DNA of 64,000 nucleotides from Crystallibacter degradans (GTDB taxonomy: Bacteria; Actinomycetota; Actinomycetes; Actinomycetales; Micrococcaceae): contig NZ_JABBCH010000009.1 of the NCBI RefSeq assembly GCF_012952295.1, forward strand, positions 107,677-171,676, given 5' to 3'. The position numbers were made by a program, and so were the translations under genes. Within the stretch, counting starts at the first letter, position 1, and each line of letters begins with the position of its first letter. Below, piece after piece: positions 35,789-45,991 of the stretch. The notes below the pieces were generated by a model. It was given only the letters and a program-made list of their open reading frames with translations. It was not told where the DNA came from and ran no database searches.

Positions 35789-36742
35789 ATGAATGCTCGT
35801 GAGACGTCGGAAGCAGCTTCTAACAGGCCTTGGCCGGAAAGCTTCAGCTCGGCGTTCAACGGGTTTGAAAAGTATCTGACTGCCGAACGTGCCCATTCGG
35901 AACACACCACCCGTGCCTATCTGGCGGACCTCCAACAGCTCTTCAACTTCGCAGCGGGCAACTCCATAGCGGATTTAAGCGGACTCAGTCTGCTGACTTT
36001 ACGTGCCTGGCTGGGCAGCATGAATGCCGACGGCCGGGCCCGGTCCAGCATCGCCCGCCGTGCCGCGTCCGCCCGAGTTTTTACCGCATGGGCCCTCCGC
36101 GAAGAGCTCATCGCAAGCGATCCTGCAGTGCGGTTGCAGGCTCCCAAACGCCAACGGACGCTGCCCCACGTCCTGCAGCGGCGCCAGGTGGAACAGCTGT
36201 TCTCGACGCTGGCTTCGGAAGCAGCCGAGGGGCAGCCTGTTCCGCTGCGTGATCGGGCGTTGATCGAACTCCTCTACGCCACCGGAATTCGTGTTGGGGA
36301 GTTGTCCGGACTGGACGTTGACGACCTTGACCAGGACCGCAGGCTGGTACGCGTGCTGGGTAAGGGCAATAAAGAACGCGCAGTCCCCTATGGTGTTCCT
36401 GCTGCTACCGCATTGGATGACTGGCTTCGCCGCGGGAGGGGAGCGCTGGCGACGGATGCCAGCGGTCCGGCGCTGTTTCTAGGCCGCCGGGGAAAGCGGA
36501 TCGACCAGCGGCAGGTGCGGGACGTTTCCGCACGCCTGTTTGCCGGACTCGGCGACACTGCGGCCACCAGCCCGCACGCATTGCGCCACAGCACCGCTAC
36601 CCATCTGCTCGACGGTGGCGCGGACCTCCGTGCCGTCCAGGAGATTCTTGGCCATGAGTCCCTGGCGACTACACAGATCTATACGCATGTCTCGGTGGAT
36701 CGCCTGCGAGCCAGCTATAAGCAGGCGCATCCGCGTGCCTAG
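35789..36742 (+). CDS. xerC: XerC tyrosine recombinase
   Basis: A 317-residue tyrosine recombinase with an N-terminal SAM-like core-binding domain (about 20-110) and a catalytic domain with Arg168, Lys192, His263-x2-Arg266, His289 and nucleophile Tyr298 (TTQIYTHV). Length and the ATGIRVGELSGLDVDDLD and HALRHSTATHLLDGGADLRAVQE text fit chromosome-dimer resolution XerC rather than a phage integrase. The ATG at 35789 is chosen. Next to dprA as in other actinobacteria. Confidence 0.93.
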   Translation: MNARETSEAASNRPWPESFSSAFNGFEKYLTAERAHSEHTTRAYLADLQQLFNFAAGNSIADLSGLSLLTLRAWLGSMNADGRARSSIARRAASARVFTAWALREELIASDPAVRLQAPKRQRTLPHVLQRRQVEQLFSTLASEAAEGQPVPLRDRALIELLYATGIRVGELSGLDVDDLDQDRRLVRVLGKGNKERAVPYGVPAATALDDWLRRGRGALATDASGPALFLGRRGKRIDQRQVRDVSARLFAGLGDTAATSPHALRHSTATHLLDGGADLRAVQEILGHESLATTQIYTHVSVDRLRASYKQAHPRA

Positions 36743-36947
36743 TGCGAACGAGAATGGCAACTTGGTAGTTACGCTGGCGGAATTCCCGGACATACGGCAG
36801 AATGAGTCACATAATCCATCGGGTTGACGAAATACTAATAGATGTATCGTCGAATCAACCTGAGCAATAGCAGCGTCGGAATCAGATAACTATCCGTGGG
36901 CTGAAGGTCGTTGGGGAAGACGTACCTACAGCAAATTGGAGGATGGG

Positions 36948-37451
36948 ATGTCTGTTGTGATGACGCGTGGTGTGCTGTTTGTGCATTCGGCGCCTACAGC
37001 GCTATGCCCCCACATCGAGTGGGCCGTCGGATCCGTCGTGGACAAGCGAACGGATCTTGACTGGACCCCTCAACCTGCTGCGCCCGGAATGTTCCGGGCC
37101 GAACTCTCGTGGCTCGGTCCACAGGGGACAGGTTCTATGCTGGCGTCCGCCTTGCGCGGCTGGGCTCACCTGCGTTATGAGGTGACCGAAGAGCCGAGCC
37201 TCGGCGTGGACGGGGGCCGTTGGTCGCACACACCCGAACTGGGCATATTTCACGCGGCAACAGATGTCCACGGCAACATCATGGTTTCAGAAGACCGCAT
37301 CCGCTATGCCTACGAGACGGGCGCCGGTGATCCGGCGGCTGTTTACCATGAGCTCTCCTTGGCGCTGGGCGAGGCTTGGGATGAAGAGCTGGAACCCTTC
37401 CGGCACGCAGCCGAGGGCGCGCCCGTCCGGTGGCTTCATCAGGTCGGCTGA
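36948..37451 (+). CDS. DUF3145 protein
   Basis: A 167-residue protein of the actinobacterial DUF3145 family: TRGVLFVHSAPTALCPHIEWAV, WLGPQGTGSMLASALRGW, and acidic GEAWDEELEPFRHAAEG near the end. The ATG at 36948 has GGAGGA at good spacing. No membrane segment; function unknown. Faces the fatty-acid synthesis genes across a strong terminator, an arrangement that may be conserved but does not itself give a function. Confidence 0.88.
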   Translation: MSVVMTRGVLFVHSAPTALCPHIEWAVGSVVDKRTDLDWTPQPAAPGMFRAELSWLGPQGTGSMLASALRGWAHLRYEVTEEPSLGVDGGRWSHTPELGIFHAATDVHGNIMVSEDRIRYAYETGAGDPAAVYHELSLALGEAWDEELEPFRHAAEGAPVRWLHQVG

Positions 37452-37493
37452 CACTTCTGCACTAAACGTCTTCGCCGCTCATCCAACAGCAAA

Positions 37494-37540
37494 GCAAAGG
37501 AGAGGCTTCTCAGCGATTCGCTGAGAAGCCTCTCCTTTGC
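37494..37540. terminator. Strong bidirectional terminator
   Basis: Perfect 22-bp arms (37494-37515 and 37519-37540, core GGAGAGGCTTCTCAGCG) separated by three bases, between the convergent DUF3145 gene and fabF. It is the strongest stem in the window. Confidence 0.85.
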
Positions 37541-37573
37541 CGGTCTGCGGCAGGGATTTTCCGTGCCGGTTGG

Positions 37574-38809
37574 TCAGGCGTTCCGGAACACGACGACGGC
37601 GTTGTGTCCGCCGAAACCGAAGGAGTTGTTCAGCGCCACAATGTCGCCGCTGGGCAAATCCCGGGCGGAGGTCACCACATCCAGCGGGATCTCCGGATCC
37701 TGATTATCGAGGTTGATGGTCAGAGGTGCCTTGCGTTCGTACACGGCAAGGGCCGTCATGACCGATTCGACGGCGCCAGAGGCTCCCAAGAGGTGTCCGG
37801 TCTGCGACTTGGTTGCCGAGACCGAGACGTTGTCCACCTGGTTGCCCAGAGCCGCCTTAAGGGCCGTGTACTCGGGCTTGTCGCCCACCGGGGTGGAGGT
37901 GGCATGAGCGTTGACGTGGACCACGTCTACGGCCTGAGCGCGGGCGTCAAACATAGCTGCCTTGAGCGCTCGGGTCGCTCCAAGGCCTTCCGGATCCGGG
38001 GCAGTGATGTGGTAGGCATCGGCAGTGACTCCGGAACCGGCAAGTTCGGCATAGATACGGGCGCCGCGGGCCAGGGCGTGTTCCTCGGCCTCGAGGACGA
38101 GCGCGCCGGCTCCTTCGCCCATGACGAATCCGTCGCGGTCCAGATCGTACGGCCGTGAGGCGTGCTCAGGGTCGTCGTTGCGCTTAGAGAGCGCCTGCAT
38201 GGCACTGAAGGCCGCAATCGGCATCGCATGGATGGCGGCTTCGGCGCCGCCGGTCATAACGACGTCGGCCTTGCCGGCACGGATGAGATCAACGCCCATG
38301 GCGATGGCCTCGGTTCCCGAGGCACAGGCGGAGACAGGAGTGTGGGCGCCTGCGCGGGCACCCAGATCCATGCTTACCGCTGCTGAGGGCCCGTTGGGCA
38401 TCAGCATGGGAACAGTCATCGGCAGGACCCGGCGGGGCCCCTTTTCCCGGAGGGTGTCCCAAGCATCCAGAAGTGTCCAGACGCCGCCGATACCGGTGGC
38501 GAAAGCCACGGCCAACCGGTCGTGGTCGATTTCTTCGATGCCCGAGTCCTTCCAGGCTTCGCGGGAAGCGACGACGGCGAACTGTGTGGATGGATCCATC
38601 CGCTTGGCTTCGACGCGGGTCAGTACCTCGTCAGGCTTGTTGGAGGCCCGGCAGGCAAAGGTTACGGGGAGTTCGTAGCGTGCTACCCAATCGTCTTCAA
38701 GGGTACGGGCGCCTGACACGCCCTTGAGAGCGTTCCTCCACATCGTGGGGACGTCGCCGCCGATGGGCGTGGTGGCGCCAAGGCCGGTGATGACTACTTT
38801 GCGTGCCAT
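37574..38809 (-). CDS. fabF: FabF, beta-ketoacyl-ACP synthase II
   Basis: A 411-residue condensing enzyme that elongates acyl-ACP with malonyl-ACP. The catalytic Cys162 (SACASG), His302 (NAHATST) and His339 (SQTGHLLGA) are all present. Last gene of fabD-fabH-acpP-fabF on the minus strand, the standard actinobacterial FAS II cluster. The ATG at 38809 is clear. Closed by a strong terminator at 37494-37540. Confidence 0.96.
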   Translation of the reverse strand: MARKVVITGLGATTPIGGDVPTMWRNALKGVSGARTLEDDWVARYELPVTFACRASNKPDEVLTRVEAKRMDPSTQFAVVASREAWKDSGIEEIDHDRLAVAFATGIGGVWTLLDAWDTLREKGPRRVLPMTVPMLMPNGPSAAVSMDLGARAGAHTPVSACASGTEAIAMGVDLIRAGKADVVMTGGAEAAIHAMPIAAFSAMQALSKRNDDPEHASRPYDLDRDGFVMGEGAGALVLEAEEHALARGARIYAELAGSGVTADAYHITAPDPEGLGATRALKAAMFDARAQAVDVVHVNAHATSTPVGDKPEYTALKAALGNQVDNVSVSATKSQTGHLLGASGAVESVMTALAVYERKAPLTINLDNQDPEIPLDVVTSARDLPSGDIVALNNSFGFGGHNAVVVFRNA

Positions 38810-38903
38810 TTACTCATTCTCTCCAAGGGTATGGGGCAAAAAATGCAAGAGTCGGCGGCCGGAACGAATCGCATCCGGCCGCCGGTCCCTGTGAAGGGAA
38901 AAC

Positions 38904-39149
38904 TTACGCCTGGGCGTTGGCGATGAAGTCCACGGCGTCGCCGACGGTCTTGAGGTTCTTGACCTCTTCGTCTGGGATGCGGACGCCGAACTTTTCCTCA
39001 GCGTTGACGACGATCGTCATCATGGAGATGGAGTCGATATCCAGATCGTCGGTGAAGGACTTGTCCAGTTCGACAGCCTCGGGTGCGAGACCGGTTTCCT
39101 CGTTAACGATTTCGGCCAGGCCTGCCAGGATTTCTTCGTTGCTAGCCAT
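38904..39149 (-). CDS. acpP: Acyl carrier protein
   Basis: An 81-residue acidic carrier with phosphopantetheine Ser40 in the actinobacterial variant DIDSISM (DSL in most bacteria). ATG at 39149 (MASNEEIL) has AAGGAGC immediately upstream; the frame extends to 39179 but without support. It lies between fabH and fabF. Confidence 0.96.
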   Translation of the reverse strand: MASNEEILAGLAEIVNEETGLAPEAVELDKSFTDDLDIDSISMMTIVVNAEEKFGVRIPDEEVKNLKTVGDAVDFIANAQA

Positions 39150-39271
39150 TGAAGGCTCCTTTTCTAATGGTGCCGGCACGATGTCCGGCCGGGGTTGTCA
39201 AACCGCTGAATACGGTTTGGAATGGAAAACTGTTCACGTGCAGGGGAAATTGCAGCGGAACGACTGCGATA

Positions 39272-40339
39272 CTACGGCAGAACGATGACCTGTGCACCGA
39301 AGACCAGCCCCGCGCCGAAGCCAATCTGCAACGCCAGACCTCCGCTGAGCTGCGGGTTTTCCTGCAGCAGGCGGTGCGTAGCCAGCGGAATAGACGCTGC
39401 GGAGGTGTTTCCGGCGTCTGCGATGTCGCGGGCAACCGCGACGCTTTCCGGCAGCTTTAGCTGCTTGATCATCTCGTCGATGATGCGCATATTGGCCTGG
39501 TGCGGGACGAACGCGGCGAGCTCTTCCGGCTTGACTCCGGCTTCGTCCAGGGCGCGCTGGGCAACCTTCGCCATTTCCCAAACGGCCCAGCGGAACACCG
39601 ACTGTCCGTCCTGGCGCAAGGTGGGCCACAGCTTCTTGCCGTCCTCGTCCCGTTCGGCAGCAGCTGCGGAGAGAGAGCCTGCCGCCTCCGCAGCCAGGGA
39701 GAGTTCACGCACGTCGCTCAGCGAATGGGTCATGCCGATGACATCCCACTTGCTCCCGTCCGAGCCCCAGACCGATGGTCCGATGCCGGGAGTGTCGGAA
39801 GGGCCGATAACGACGGCGCCGGCACCGTCGCCGAGCAGGAAGGAGATGGTCCGCTCGGAGTTGTCGATCACATCCGAGAGCTTCTCCGCTCCTACCACCA
39901 GGACGTATTCGGCTGCGCCGGAACGGACCAGGGCGTCGCCCTGGGCAATGCCGTAGCAGTAGCCTGCGCAGGCAGCGGAAATATCGAATGCCGGCGCGGG
40001 TGTTGCCCCAAGCCGGTCTGCCAGGGCAGCAGCGGCCGACGGCGTGGCGTACGGGTGCGAGACAGTCGAGACGATGACCGCTCCGAGCTGGGAGGCTTCG
40101 ATACCGGCCTTCTCGAGTGCTTCGAGGGCAGCGCCCTCGGCCATGTCCACAACGGAGGTATCCGCTCCGGCCCGGTGGCGCGTCACAATTCCGGTCCTCT
40201 GACGGATCCATTCGTCAGAGGACTCAATCCACTGGCAGACATCGTCGTTCGTGACGATGACATCGGGCCGGAAGGCTCCCATACCGAGGATGCGGGAATG
40301 TTCGCGCAGTTGGGACTGGCGCATGACGGGGTTGCTCAC
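39272..40339 (-). CDS. fabH: FabH, beta-ketoacyl-ACP synthase III
   Basis: A 355-residue initiating condensing enzyme, with Cys124 (SAACAGY), His280 (VPHQANMR) and Asn311 (AGNTSAAS). It sets the primer, and in this lineage probably accepts branched acyl-CoAs that give iso/anteiso chains (inference). GTG at 40339 overlaps the fabD stop by GTGA, so both are co-translated. Confidence 0.96.
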   Translation of the reverse strand: MSNPVMRQSQLREHSRILGMGAFRPDVIVTNDDVCQWIESSDEWIRQRTGIVTRHRAGADTSVVDMAEGAALEALEKAGIEASQLGAVIVSTVSHPYATPSAAAALADRLGATPAPAFDISAACAGYCYGIAQGDALVRSGAAEYVLVVGAEKLSDVIDNSERTISFLLGDGAGAVVIGPSDTPGIGPSVWGSDGSKWDVIGMTHSLSDVRELSLAAEAAGSLSAAAAERDEDGKKLWPTLRQDGQSVFRWAVWEMAKVAQRALDEAGVKPEELAAFVPHQANMRIIDEMIKQLKLPESVAVARDIADAGNTSAASIPLATHRLLQENPQLSGGLALQIGFGAGLVFGAQVIVLP

Positions 40340-41316
40340 TGGTGGATGTCTCCAGACTTATGTTCATTGGTAAGTGCGACGCCGGCCGGTGTCTGTTGAG
40401 TATGTTCGGCGATGAAGGCGCGGGCCTGCTCGAGCTGATCAGGGGATTTCAGGGCCATTGTAGCCACACCCTTCATGCCGCGCTTCGCCAGTCCCGTCAG
40501 CGTCCCCGCCGGCGGCAGTTCGAGTAGGCCGGTCACGCCAACGGAGAGCAGTTCTTCCATGCACAGATCCCAGCGGACGGGCCTGGAGACCTGGGCGATC
40601 AGACTGTCCAGGTTCTGCTCGCCGCCGGCAACCGGTTCGCCGTCGCTGTTGGACAGCAGCGTCAGCGCCGGCGAGGCAGGGGACAGCTGCGGACGCAGCC
40701 CTTCCAGGACACCGACGGCGGGCGCCATGTGTTCGGTATGGAAAGCGCCGGCCACCTTCAGCGGGATGACGCGGGCCTTGGCCGGAGGATTATCTGCCAG
40801 CTTCTGGAGTTGGTCAAAGGTGCCGGCCGCCACGATCTGCCCGCCGCCGTTCGCGTTCGCGGGGGTGAGCTCCGCGGCGTCGATGACTGCGAGAACTTCC
40901 GCCTGGTCTCCGCCGAGCACTGCGCTCATGCCTGTTGGTGTCTGGGCCGCGGCCTGGGCCATCGCGTTGGCGCGTTCGCGGACGAAGGCCATCGCATCGT
41001 TTTCGGTCAGGGCGCCGGCGATGGCTGAGGCCGTAATCTCGCCGACAGAGTGTCCGGCCACAACCGTGGAAAGGTCCAGCGGTTCATCCGCCGTCAGCGC
41101 TCTGGCCGCAATGAGACCGGCGGCGACGATAAGAGGCTGGGCGACGGCTGTGTCTTTAATGGTCTCTTCGTCGGAAGTGGTCCCGTGGGCTACGAGGTCC
41201 AGCTTCGCTATGTCGCTGAGCAAGCTCAGGTGTTCAGCGACGCCGGGGACGTCCAGCCAAGGGGAGAGGAATCCTGGGGTCTGGGAGCCCTGGCCCGGGC
41301 AGACAATTGCAAGCAC
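40336..41316 (-). CDS. fabD: FabD, malonyl-CoA:ACP transacylase
   Basis: A 326-residue acyltransferase that charges AcpP with malonate. Nucleophile Ser90 in AGHSVGE and His193 in GAFHTEHM; start PGQGSQ at 7-12 is typical. GTG at 41316 is supported by GGAAAG upstream. First gene of the fab operon; a near-perfect palindrome about 65 bp upstream is a candidate operator. Confidence 0.96.
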   Translation of the reverse strand: MLAIVCPGQGSQTPGFLSPWLDVPGVAEHLSLLSDIAKLDLVAHGTTSDEETIKDTAVAQPLIVAAGLIAARALTADEPLDLSTVVAGHSVGEITASAIAGALTENDAMAFVRERANAMAQAAAQTPTGMSAVLGGDQAEVLAVIDAAELTPANANGGGQIVAAGTFDQLQKLADNPPAKARVIPLKVAGAFHTEHMAPAVGVLEGLRPQLSPASPALTLLSNSDGEPVAGGEQNLDSLIAQVSRPVRWDLCMEELLSVGVTGLLELPPAGTLTGLAKRGMKGVATMALKSPDQLEQARAFIAEHTQQTPAGVALTNEHKSGDIHQ

Positions 41317-41380
41317 TTATCCAGCTTTCCAAAGACATTGGGGTTATTAGGGTGTTTTGGCAAACGAAGCTCACCTGATC

Positions 41381-41403
41381 CCTTTGTAGGAAGTCTACAA
41401 GGG
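41381..41403 (-). promoter_or_regulatory. Palindrome upstream of fabD, candidate FasR operator
   Basis: CCTTTGTAG (41381-41389) mirrors CTACAAGGG (41395-41403) at 8 of 9 positions around a 5-base centre. It lies between the fasR stop (8 bases away) and fabD, where FasR-type regulators bind in Streptomyces. No biochemical link can be read from sequence. Confidence 0.5.
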
Positions 41404-41410
41404 CAGGTTG

Positions 41411-42724
41411 TTACTGCCGAGTAGGCGTGCGTTCCTGGGCGGGCCGTGACGCGGCCACCAGACGGCCAACAACGAGGGCTGTTTGCAAAACGAACGCCTC
41501 GCGGGGGAGCAGCGGATCCCAGCCGGTCACGTCGCACACTCTCCGCAGGCGGTACCGCACGGTATTGGCATGGACGAAGAGTTCTCTCGCGGTTGCCTCC
41601 AGGGAATGGCCGAGGGACAGGTAACTGGAGAGCGTTTCGCTAAGTCCGTTTCCGGCATTGACCAGCGGCACGTAGATGTATTTGTACAGGTCGCGGCGTG
41701 CGGCATCGTCTCCCGACATAACCCGTTCGGGCCACAGATCGTTTGCCGCCACAGGACGCGGCGCACCTGGCCAGGCCCGGGCGGCTGAGAGGCCGGCGAA
41801 AGCTGCCTGCGCCGACATGCTTGCGTCTACCAGCGATTTGGTTTCCGGTCCGTAGACAACGGGGCCGGGACCGAACAGTTCGCTGAGCCGGATGAAGGCT
41901 GAGCCCTGGTCGGATATGCCGCCCAGTACCAGAATCAGCCTCTCGCCCTGGATCCCCACCAAGGTGTCGTCGGCAAACCGTGAACTGGCCCGGCGTATTT
42001 CAGCGACGAAGGACGGGCTTGGTTCCGGCGGGGAACTGCCCACCATGACGGTAATCTTGCCCGCGGATTTCCAGCCGACGGCGGCGATCCGCGAACGCAG
42101 GGCATCCGAGCTCTCCCCGCGCAGGATGGCGTCCACGACAAGTGCCTCCAGCCGGGTGTCCCAGGCTCCGCGGGTCTCGGCGGCACGCGCGTAGACGTCC
42201 GCTGCGGCGAAGGCCACCTCCCGGGAATACCTCAGGACCGCCTCCCGCAGCGACGCTTCGTCGCTGCCGCCCGCCAAGTCGCCGACCTGGTCCTCCACGG
42301 CTTCAACCACCACACGGATCAGCTGCAGGGCGCGTTGCAGGCTGATCGACCGGGTCAGTTCAGTCGGAGCTGTACCGAAAACGTCGTTCATGACCCAGGC
42401 AGGCGATGCCGGACGCTCATACCAGGTCACGAAGGACGCGATCCCTTTTTGCGCAACCAGCCCCAGCGCGGCCCGCTCGTCGGGACGAAGGCTGCGGTAC
42501 CAGGGCAACTCGCTTTCCAGCCGCTTGAGCGTAGTTGTGGACAGCGCGCCGATCTTCGACCTGAGCCGGTCAAGAGTGGCAGCAGTGGCCGGCGGCTGTT
42601 TGCTTGAGTACGGCTTAGCGCCGCGGACCGTGGTCTTCGGCGTCGCTTGCGGGGCCGGGGTTGCGGCATTGGTCCGGGGCTGGGGCATGCCTCGAGCATA
42701 CGCACTCGGCGGCCTGTGCTCCAT
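41411..42724 (-). CDS. fasR: FasR-like PucR/CdaR-type transcriptional regulator
   Basis: A 437-residue regulator with a low-complexity Pro/Thr N-terminus, a central GGDEF-like PucR domain (about 190-320) and a C-terminal PucR helix-turn-helix (LEATARELFVHANTVRYRLRRV, about 385-406). It is placed directly upstream of fabD like Streptomyces FasR, an activator of fatty-acid synthesis, so the assignment is by family and context. An alternative start at 42688 (MPQPRT) has a poorly spaced GAGG; the longer start is given but is uncertain. Confidence 0.82.
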   Translation of the reverse strand: MEHRPPSAYARGMPQPRTNAATPAPQATPKTTVRGAKPYSSKQPPATAATLDRLRSKIGALSTTTLKRLESELPWYRSLRPDERAALGLVAQKGIASFVTWYERPASPAWVMNDVFGTAPTELTRSISLQRALQLIRVVVEAVEDQVGDLAGGSDEASLREAVLRYSREVAFAAADVYARAAETRGAWDTRLEALVVDAILRGESSDALRSRIAAVGWKSAGKITVMVGSSPPEPSPSFVAEIRRASSRFADDTLVGIQGERLILVLGGISDQGSAFIRLSELFGPGPVVYGPETKSLVDASMSAQAAFAGLSAARAWPGAPRPVAANDLWPERVMSGDDAARRDLYKYIYVPLVNAGNGLSETLSSYLSLGHSLEATARELFVHANTVRYRLRRVCDVTGWDPLLPREAFVLQTALVVGRLVAASRPAQERTPTRQ

Positions 42725-42791
42725 TCGTTCTTTTGTGTGGTTCCTACTAAAACGGCACGGACTGTTCCCGAGGCCGAAGCTGTCGCGGGGA

Positions 42792-42830
42792 CAAAAAAAG
42801 CAGCGGGTCCCCTTCCGGAGATCCCGCTGC
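42792..42830 (-). terminator. Intrinsic terminator of aceE
   Basis: On the minus strand GCAGCGGG and CCCGCTGC (42823-42830 and 42800-42807) form a stem with an inner TCC/GGA extension, followed by seven T residues. It is the clearest Rho-independent terminator in the window. Confidence 0.85.
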
Positions 42831-42852
42831 CTTTCTTGTTCTTGCCGCTTGG

Positions 42853-45594
42853 TCAGGAATCGCCGCCGGCGTTTCCGGACGTACCGGCTGTGACGTCATT
42901 GAGCTTGTACCGGTCGAAGGCTTCCTTGGGAGCGTTCTGGTCCACTTCACCGCGGCGGGCGAGCATTTCCAGAGCGCGGACCACGATCGAGTGGCTGTCG
43001 ATCTTGAAGAAGCGCCGGGCAGCAGCGCGGGTATCGGAGAAGCCGAAGCCGTCCGCACCGAGCGTGGCGAATTCGTGGGGCAGGAACTGGCGGATCTGGT
43101 CCGGCACTGCCTTCATGAAGTCGCTTACGGCAACGATGGGTCCAGTGGCACCCTCAAGCTGTTCGGTGACAAACGGCTTGCGCGGTTCGGAGCCCGGGTT
43201 AAGGAAGGCTTCTTCCTCCGCCGCCAGGCCGTCCCTGCGCAGCTCGGTCCAGGACGTGACGGACCAAACGTCGGCAGAGACACCCCATTCGTCGGCGAGG
43301 ATCTGCTGTGCCTCGAGGGCCCACGGCACCGAGACACCGGAAGCCAGCAGCTGGGTCCGGGGACCGTCTACCTTGGCCGGCGCCAGCAGGTAGATGCCCT
43401 TGAGCAGACCTTCGACGTCGAGCTTTTCGGGCTCTGCCGGCTGAAGGATCGGCTCGTTGTAGACCGTCAGGTAGTACATGACGTTCGGATCCTTGGAATC
43501 CGGTCCATACATGCGCTCCAGACCGGACTTCATGATGTGTCCGATTTCGTAGCCGTACGCCGGGTCGTAGGTCACGACCGCCGGGTTGGTCGAAGCCAGG
43601 AGCGGCGAATGGCCGTCGGCGTGCTGCAGACCTTCTCCGGTAAGCGTGGTCCGGCCGGCCGTGGCGCCGATAATGAAGCCGCGGGTCATCTGGTCCCCGG
43701 CGGCCCAGAAGGAATCACCGGTGCGCTGGAAACCGAACATCGAGTAGAAGATGTAGATCGGAATCAGCGGCTCGCCGTGGGTGGCATAGGCGGTTCCTGC
43801 TGCTGTGAAGGCTGCGGTGGAACCGGCCTCGTTGATGCCAGCGTGCAGGATCTGCCCGGAAATCGACTCCTTGTAGGCCAGGACGAGGTCGCGGTCCACG
43901 GACAGGTAATTCTGGCCCTTGGGGTTGTAGATTTTCGACGTCGGGAAGAACGAGTCCATGCCGAAGGTGCGGGCTTCGTCCGGCACAATCGGGACAACCC
44001 GCTTGCCGAAGTCCTTGTCCCGCATCAGATCCTTCAGCAGGCGCACGAAGGCCATCGTGGTCGCAGCCATCTGCTTGCCGGATCCGCGCTTGGCAACTTC
44101 GTAGGCCTTGTCGTCAGGCAGGTGGATCGGCTCCGCGGTGTTCCGCCGTTCCGGCACGTAACCGCCCAGGGCCTTGCGCCGCTCCTGCAGGTACTGGATC
44201 TCGGGCGAGTCCTGTCCTGGATGGTAGTACGGCGGCCGGTACGGGTCGGATTCGAGCTGCTCGTCGCTGATCGGGATCCGCAGGTGGTCGCGGAACTGCT
44301 TCAGATCATCCAGAGTCAGTTTCTTCATCTGGTGGGTCGCGTTGCGGCCCTCGAAGTGGGTGCCCAGACCGTAGCCCTTGACGGTGTGCGCCAGGATCAC
44401 CGTCGGCTTGCCCTCGAACTCGGTGGCAGCCTTGTAGGCGGCGTAGACCTTGTGGTAGTCGTGGCCGCCGCGCTTGAGGTTCCAGATCTCCTCATCGGAA
44501 AGGTGGGAGACCATTTCCTTGGTCTGGGGGGTCTTGCCGAAGAAATGCTCGCGGACGAAGCCGCCGGACTCGGCCTTGTACGTCTGGTAGTCGCCGTCCA
44601 TGGTCTCGTTCATGACGTCCACCAGGGCGCCGTCCTTGTCGGCAGCCAGCAGCGGATCCCATTCACGGCCCCAGACAACCTTGATGACATTCCAGCCGGC
44701 ACCGCGGAAGAACGCTTCGAGCTCCTGCATGATCTTGCCGTTGCCGCGTACCGGGCCATCGAGGCGCTGGAGGTTGCAGTTGATGACAAAAGTGAGGTTG
44801 TCGAGGTTTTCATTGGCGGCCAACTGGAGCAGGCCGCGGCTTTCCGGCTCGTCCATTTCGCCGTCGCCGAGGAAGGCCCAGACATGCTGCTCGGAGGTGT
44901 CCTTGATGCTGCGGTTGTGCAGATAGCGGTTGGACTGCGCCTGGTAGATCGCGTTCATCGGGCCGATACCCATGGAGACCGTCGGGAACTCCCAGAATTC
45001 CGGCATCAGACGGGGGTGCGGATAGGACGAGAGGCCGTGGCCCGCCTTGGACTTCTCCTGCCGGAAACCGTCCAGATCCTCTTCGCTCATGCGGCCTTCG
45101 AGGAAGGCGCGGGCGTACATGCCGGGCGAAGCGTGCCCCTGGAAGAAGACGTGGTCGCCGCCGCCGGGGTGGTCCTTGCCGCGGAAGAAGTGGTTGAGTC
45201 CGACTTCGTACAGGGTGGCGGCGCCGGCGTAGGTAGAGATGTGCCCGCCAACGCCGATGTCGGGCCGCTGCGCGCGGTGCACCAGCACCGCGGCGTTCCA
45301 GCGCAACCAGGCACGGTACTTGCGTTCGATCTCTTCCTTGCCCGGGAACGCAGGTTCCTGGTCGGCGGGAATGGTATTGACGTAGTCCGTGGTGGTGACC
45401 ATGGGCACGCCGACGCTCTGGGCGCCCGCTCGTTGCAGCAGGGAGCGCATGATGAACTGTGCGCGCTCAGTGCCTTGGGACTGAATCAGCTGGTCCAGCG
45501 ATTCGATCCATTCCGCGGTTTCCTCAGGATCGCGGTCCGGGAGCTGGTGTGTCAGCCCGCTCAGGATGTGCGAGGTATCTTCTCCTGCGCTCAC
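42853..45594 (-). CDS. aceE: AceE, pyruvate dehydrogenase E1 (homodimeric)
   Basis: A 913-residue thiamin-diphosphate enzyme that oxidatively decarboxylates pyruvate and passes the acetyl group to E2. The ThDP/Mg motif [12 protein letters not shown] ... INCN is visible near 250-280. Single-chain E1 of about 900 residues matches actinobacterial AceE. The GTG at 45594 has AGAGAGG six bases upstream, better than TTG at 45600. E2/E3 genes are not in the window. Together with fab genes it channels carbon to fatty acids. Confidence 0.96.
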   Translation of the reverse strand: MSAGEDTSHILSGLTHQLPDRDPEETAEWIESLDQLIQSQGTERAQFIMRSLLQRAGAQSVGVPMVTTTDYVNTIPADQEPAFPGKEEIERKYRAWLRWNAAVLVHRAQRPDIGVGGHISTYAGAATLYEVGLNHFFRGKDHPGGGDHVFFQGHASPGMYARAFLEGRMSEEDLDGFRQEKSKAGHGLSSYPHPRLMPEFWEFPTVSMGIGPMNAIYQAQSNRYLHNRSIKDTSEQHVWAFLGDGEMDEPESRGLLQLAANENLDNLTFVINCNLQRLDGPVRGNGKIMQELEAFFRGAGWNVIKVVWGREWDPLLAADKDGALVDVMNETMDGDYQTYKAESGGFVREHFFGKTPQTKEMVSHLSDEEIWNLKRGGHDYHKVYAAYKAATEFEGKPTVILAHTVKGYGLGTHFEGRNATHQMKKLTLDDLKQFRDHLRIPISDEQLESDPYRPPYYHPGQDSPEIQYLQERRKALGGYVPERRNTAEPIHLPDDKAYEVAKRGSGKQMAATTMAFVRLLKDLMRDKDFGKRVVPIVPDEARTFGMDSFFPTSKIYNPKGQNYLSVDRDLVLAYKESISGQILHAGINEAGSTAAFTAAGTAYATHGEPLIPIYIFYSMFGFQRTGDSFWAAGDQMTRGFIIGATAGRTTLTGEGLQHADGHSPLLASTNPAVVTYDPAYGYEIGHIMKSGLERMYGPDSKDPNVMYYLTVYNEPILQPAEPEKLDVEGLLKGIYLLAPAKVDGPRTQLLASGVSVPWALEAQQILADEWGVSADVWSVTSWTELRRDGLAAEEEAFLNPGSEPRKPFVTEQLEGATGPIVAVSDFMKAVPDQIRQFLPHEFATLGADGFGFSDTRAAARRFFKIDSHSIVVRALEMLARRGEVDQNAPKEAFDRYKLNDVTAGTSGNAGGDS

Positions 45595-45991
45595 GTCCAA
45601 CCTCTCTTATGTGCAGATTGTGTCTGCGCCGTGCATGGTCAAGCGTCCCGGCCGCGCTTACGGCGGGCAATGTCTCCGGCTTCAAGCGGAAGCATTGGTC
45701 GCTGAATCCCGGCGCAGTCCGGTTTGGACGCGCACGGATATTCTTCGTGCAACTCTAGCCGCTCATAGTGCCACAGCGTAGCCGCGGGGCTGCCCGCGAA
45801 CCCATTGATTACGCGGTGGAAGGACGCCCTATCACAATTGTGGCAGGGGCTGCCTTTTCAGGTCGGACGCGGCGGCTGGCTTGATGCATCCGCAAATAGG
45901 GTGTTGGCTTGTAGTATCCATTAGAGGACCAACCCGGTCCCGTACATGCAGGTATGACAGTTGCAAGACAGTTCCAACCAGGAGGAGCACA
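45595..45991. other. Intergenic region between divergent aceE and DUF3052 genes
   Basis: 397 bases without a supported gene. It holds a plausible aceE promoter at 45615-45642, an imperfect dyad around GCACG/CGTGC at 45731-45750, and the DUF3052 leader. No clear -35/-10 pair was found for the plus strand. No RNA gene recognised. Confidence 0.5.
45615..45642 (-). promoter_or_regulatory. Candidate aceE promoter
   Basis: On the minus strand TTGACC (45642-45637), 16 bases, CAATCT (45620-45615). The predicted start would fall about 15 bases before the GTG, next to AGAGAGG. The -10 match is only moderate. Confidence 0.35.

Noticed and set aside
35789..36742. Tyrosine recombinase as evidence of a mobile element
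   Set aside because: Length, motifs and position beside dprA fit housekeeping XerC; no att repeats or phage genes are near.
36821..36860. AT-rich imperfect dyad (GGTTGACGA/TCGAATCAACC) before DUF3145
   Set aside because: The arms align only with gaps and no properly spaced -10 follows TTGACG, so a promoter or operator is not supported.
42991..45705. Long plus-strand open frame of 904 codons
   Set aside because: It is the antisense shadow of aceE; high GC makes such frames common, and its sequence matches no protein pattern.
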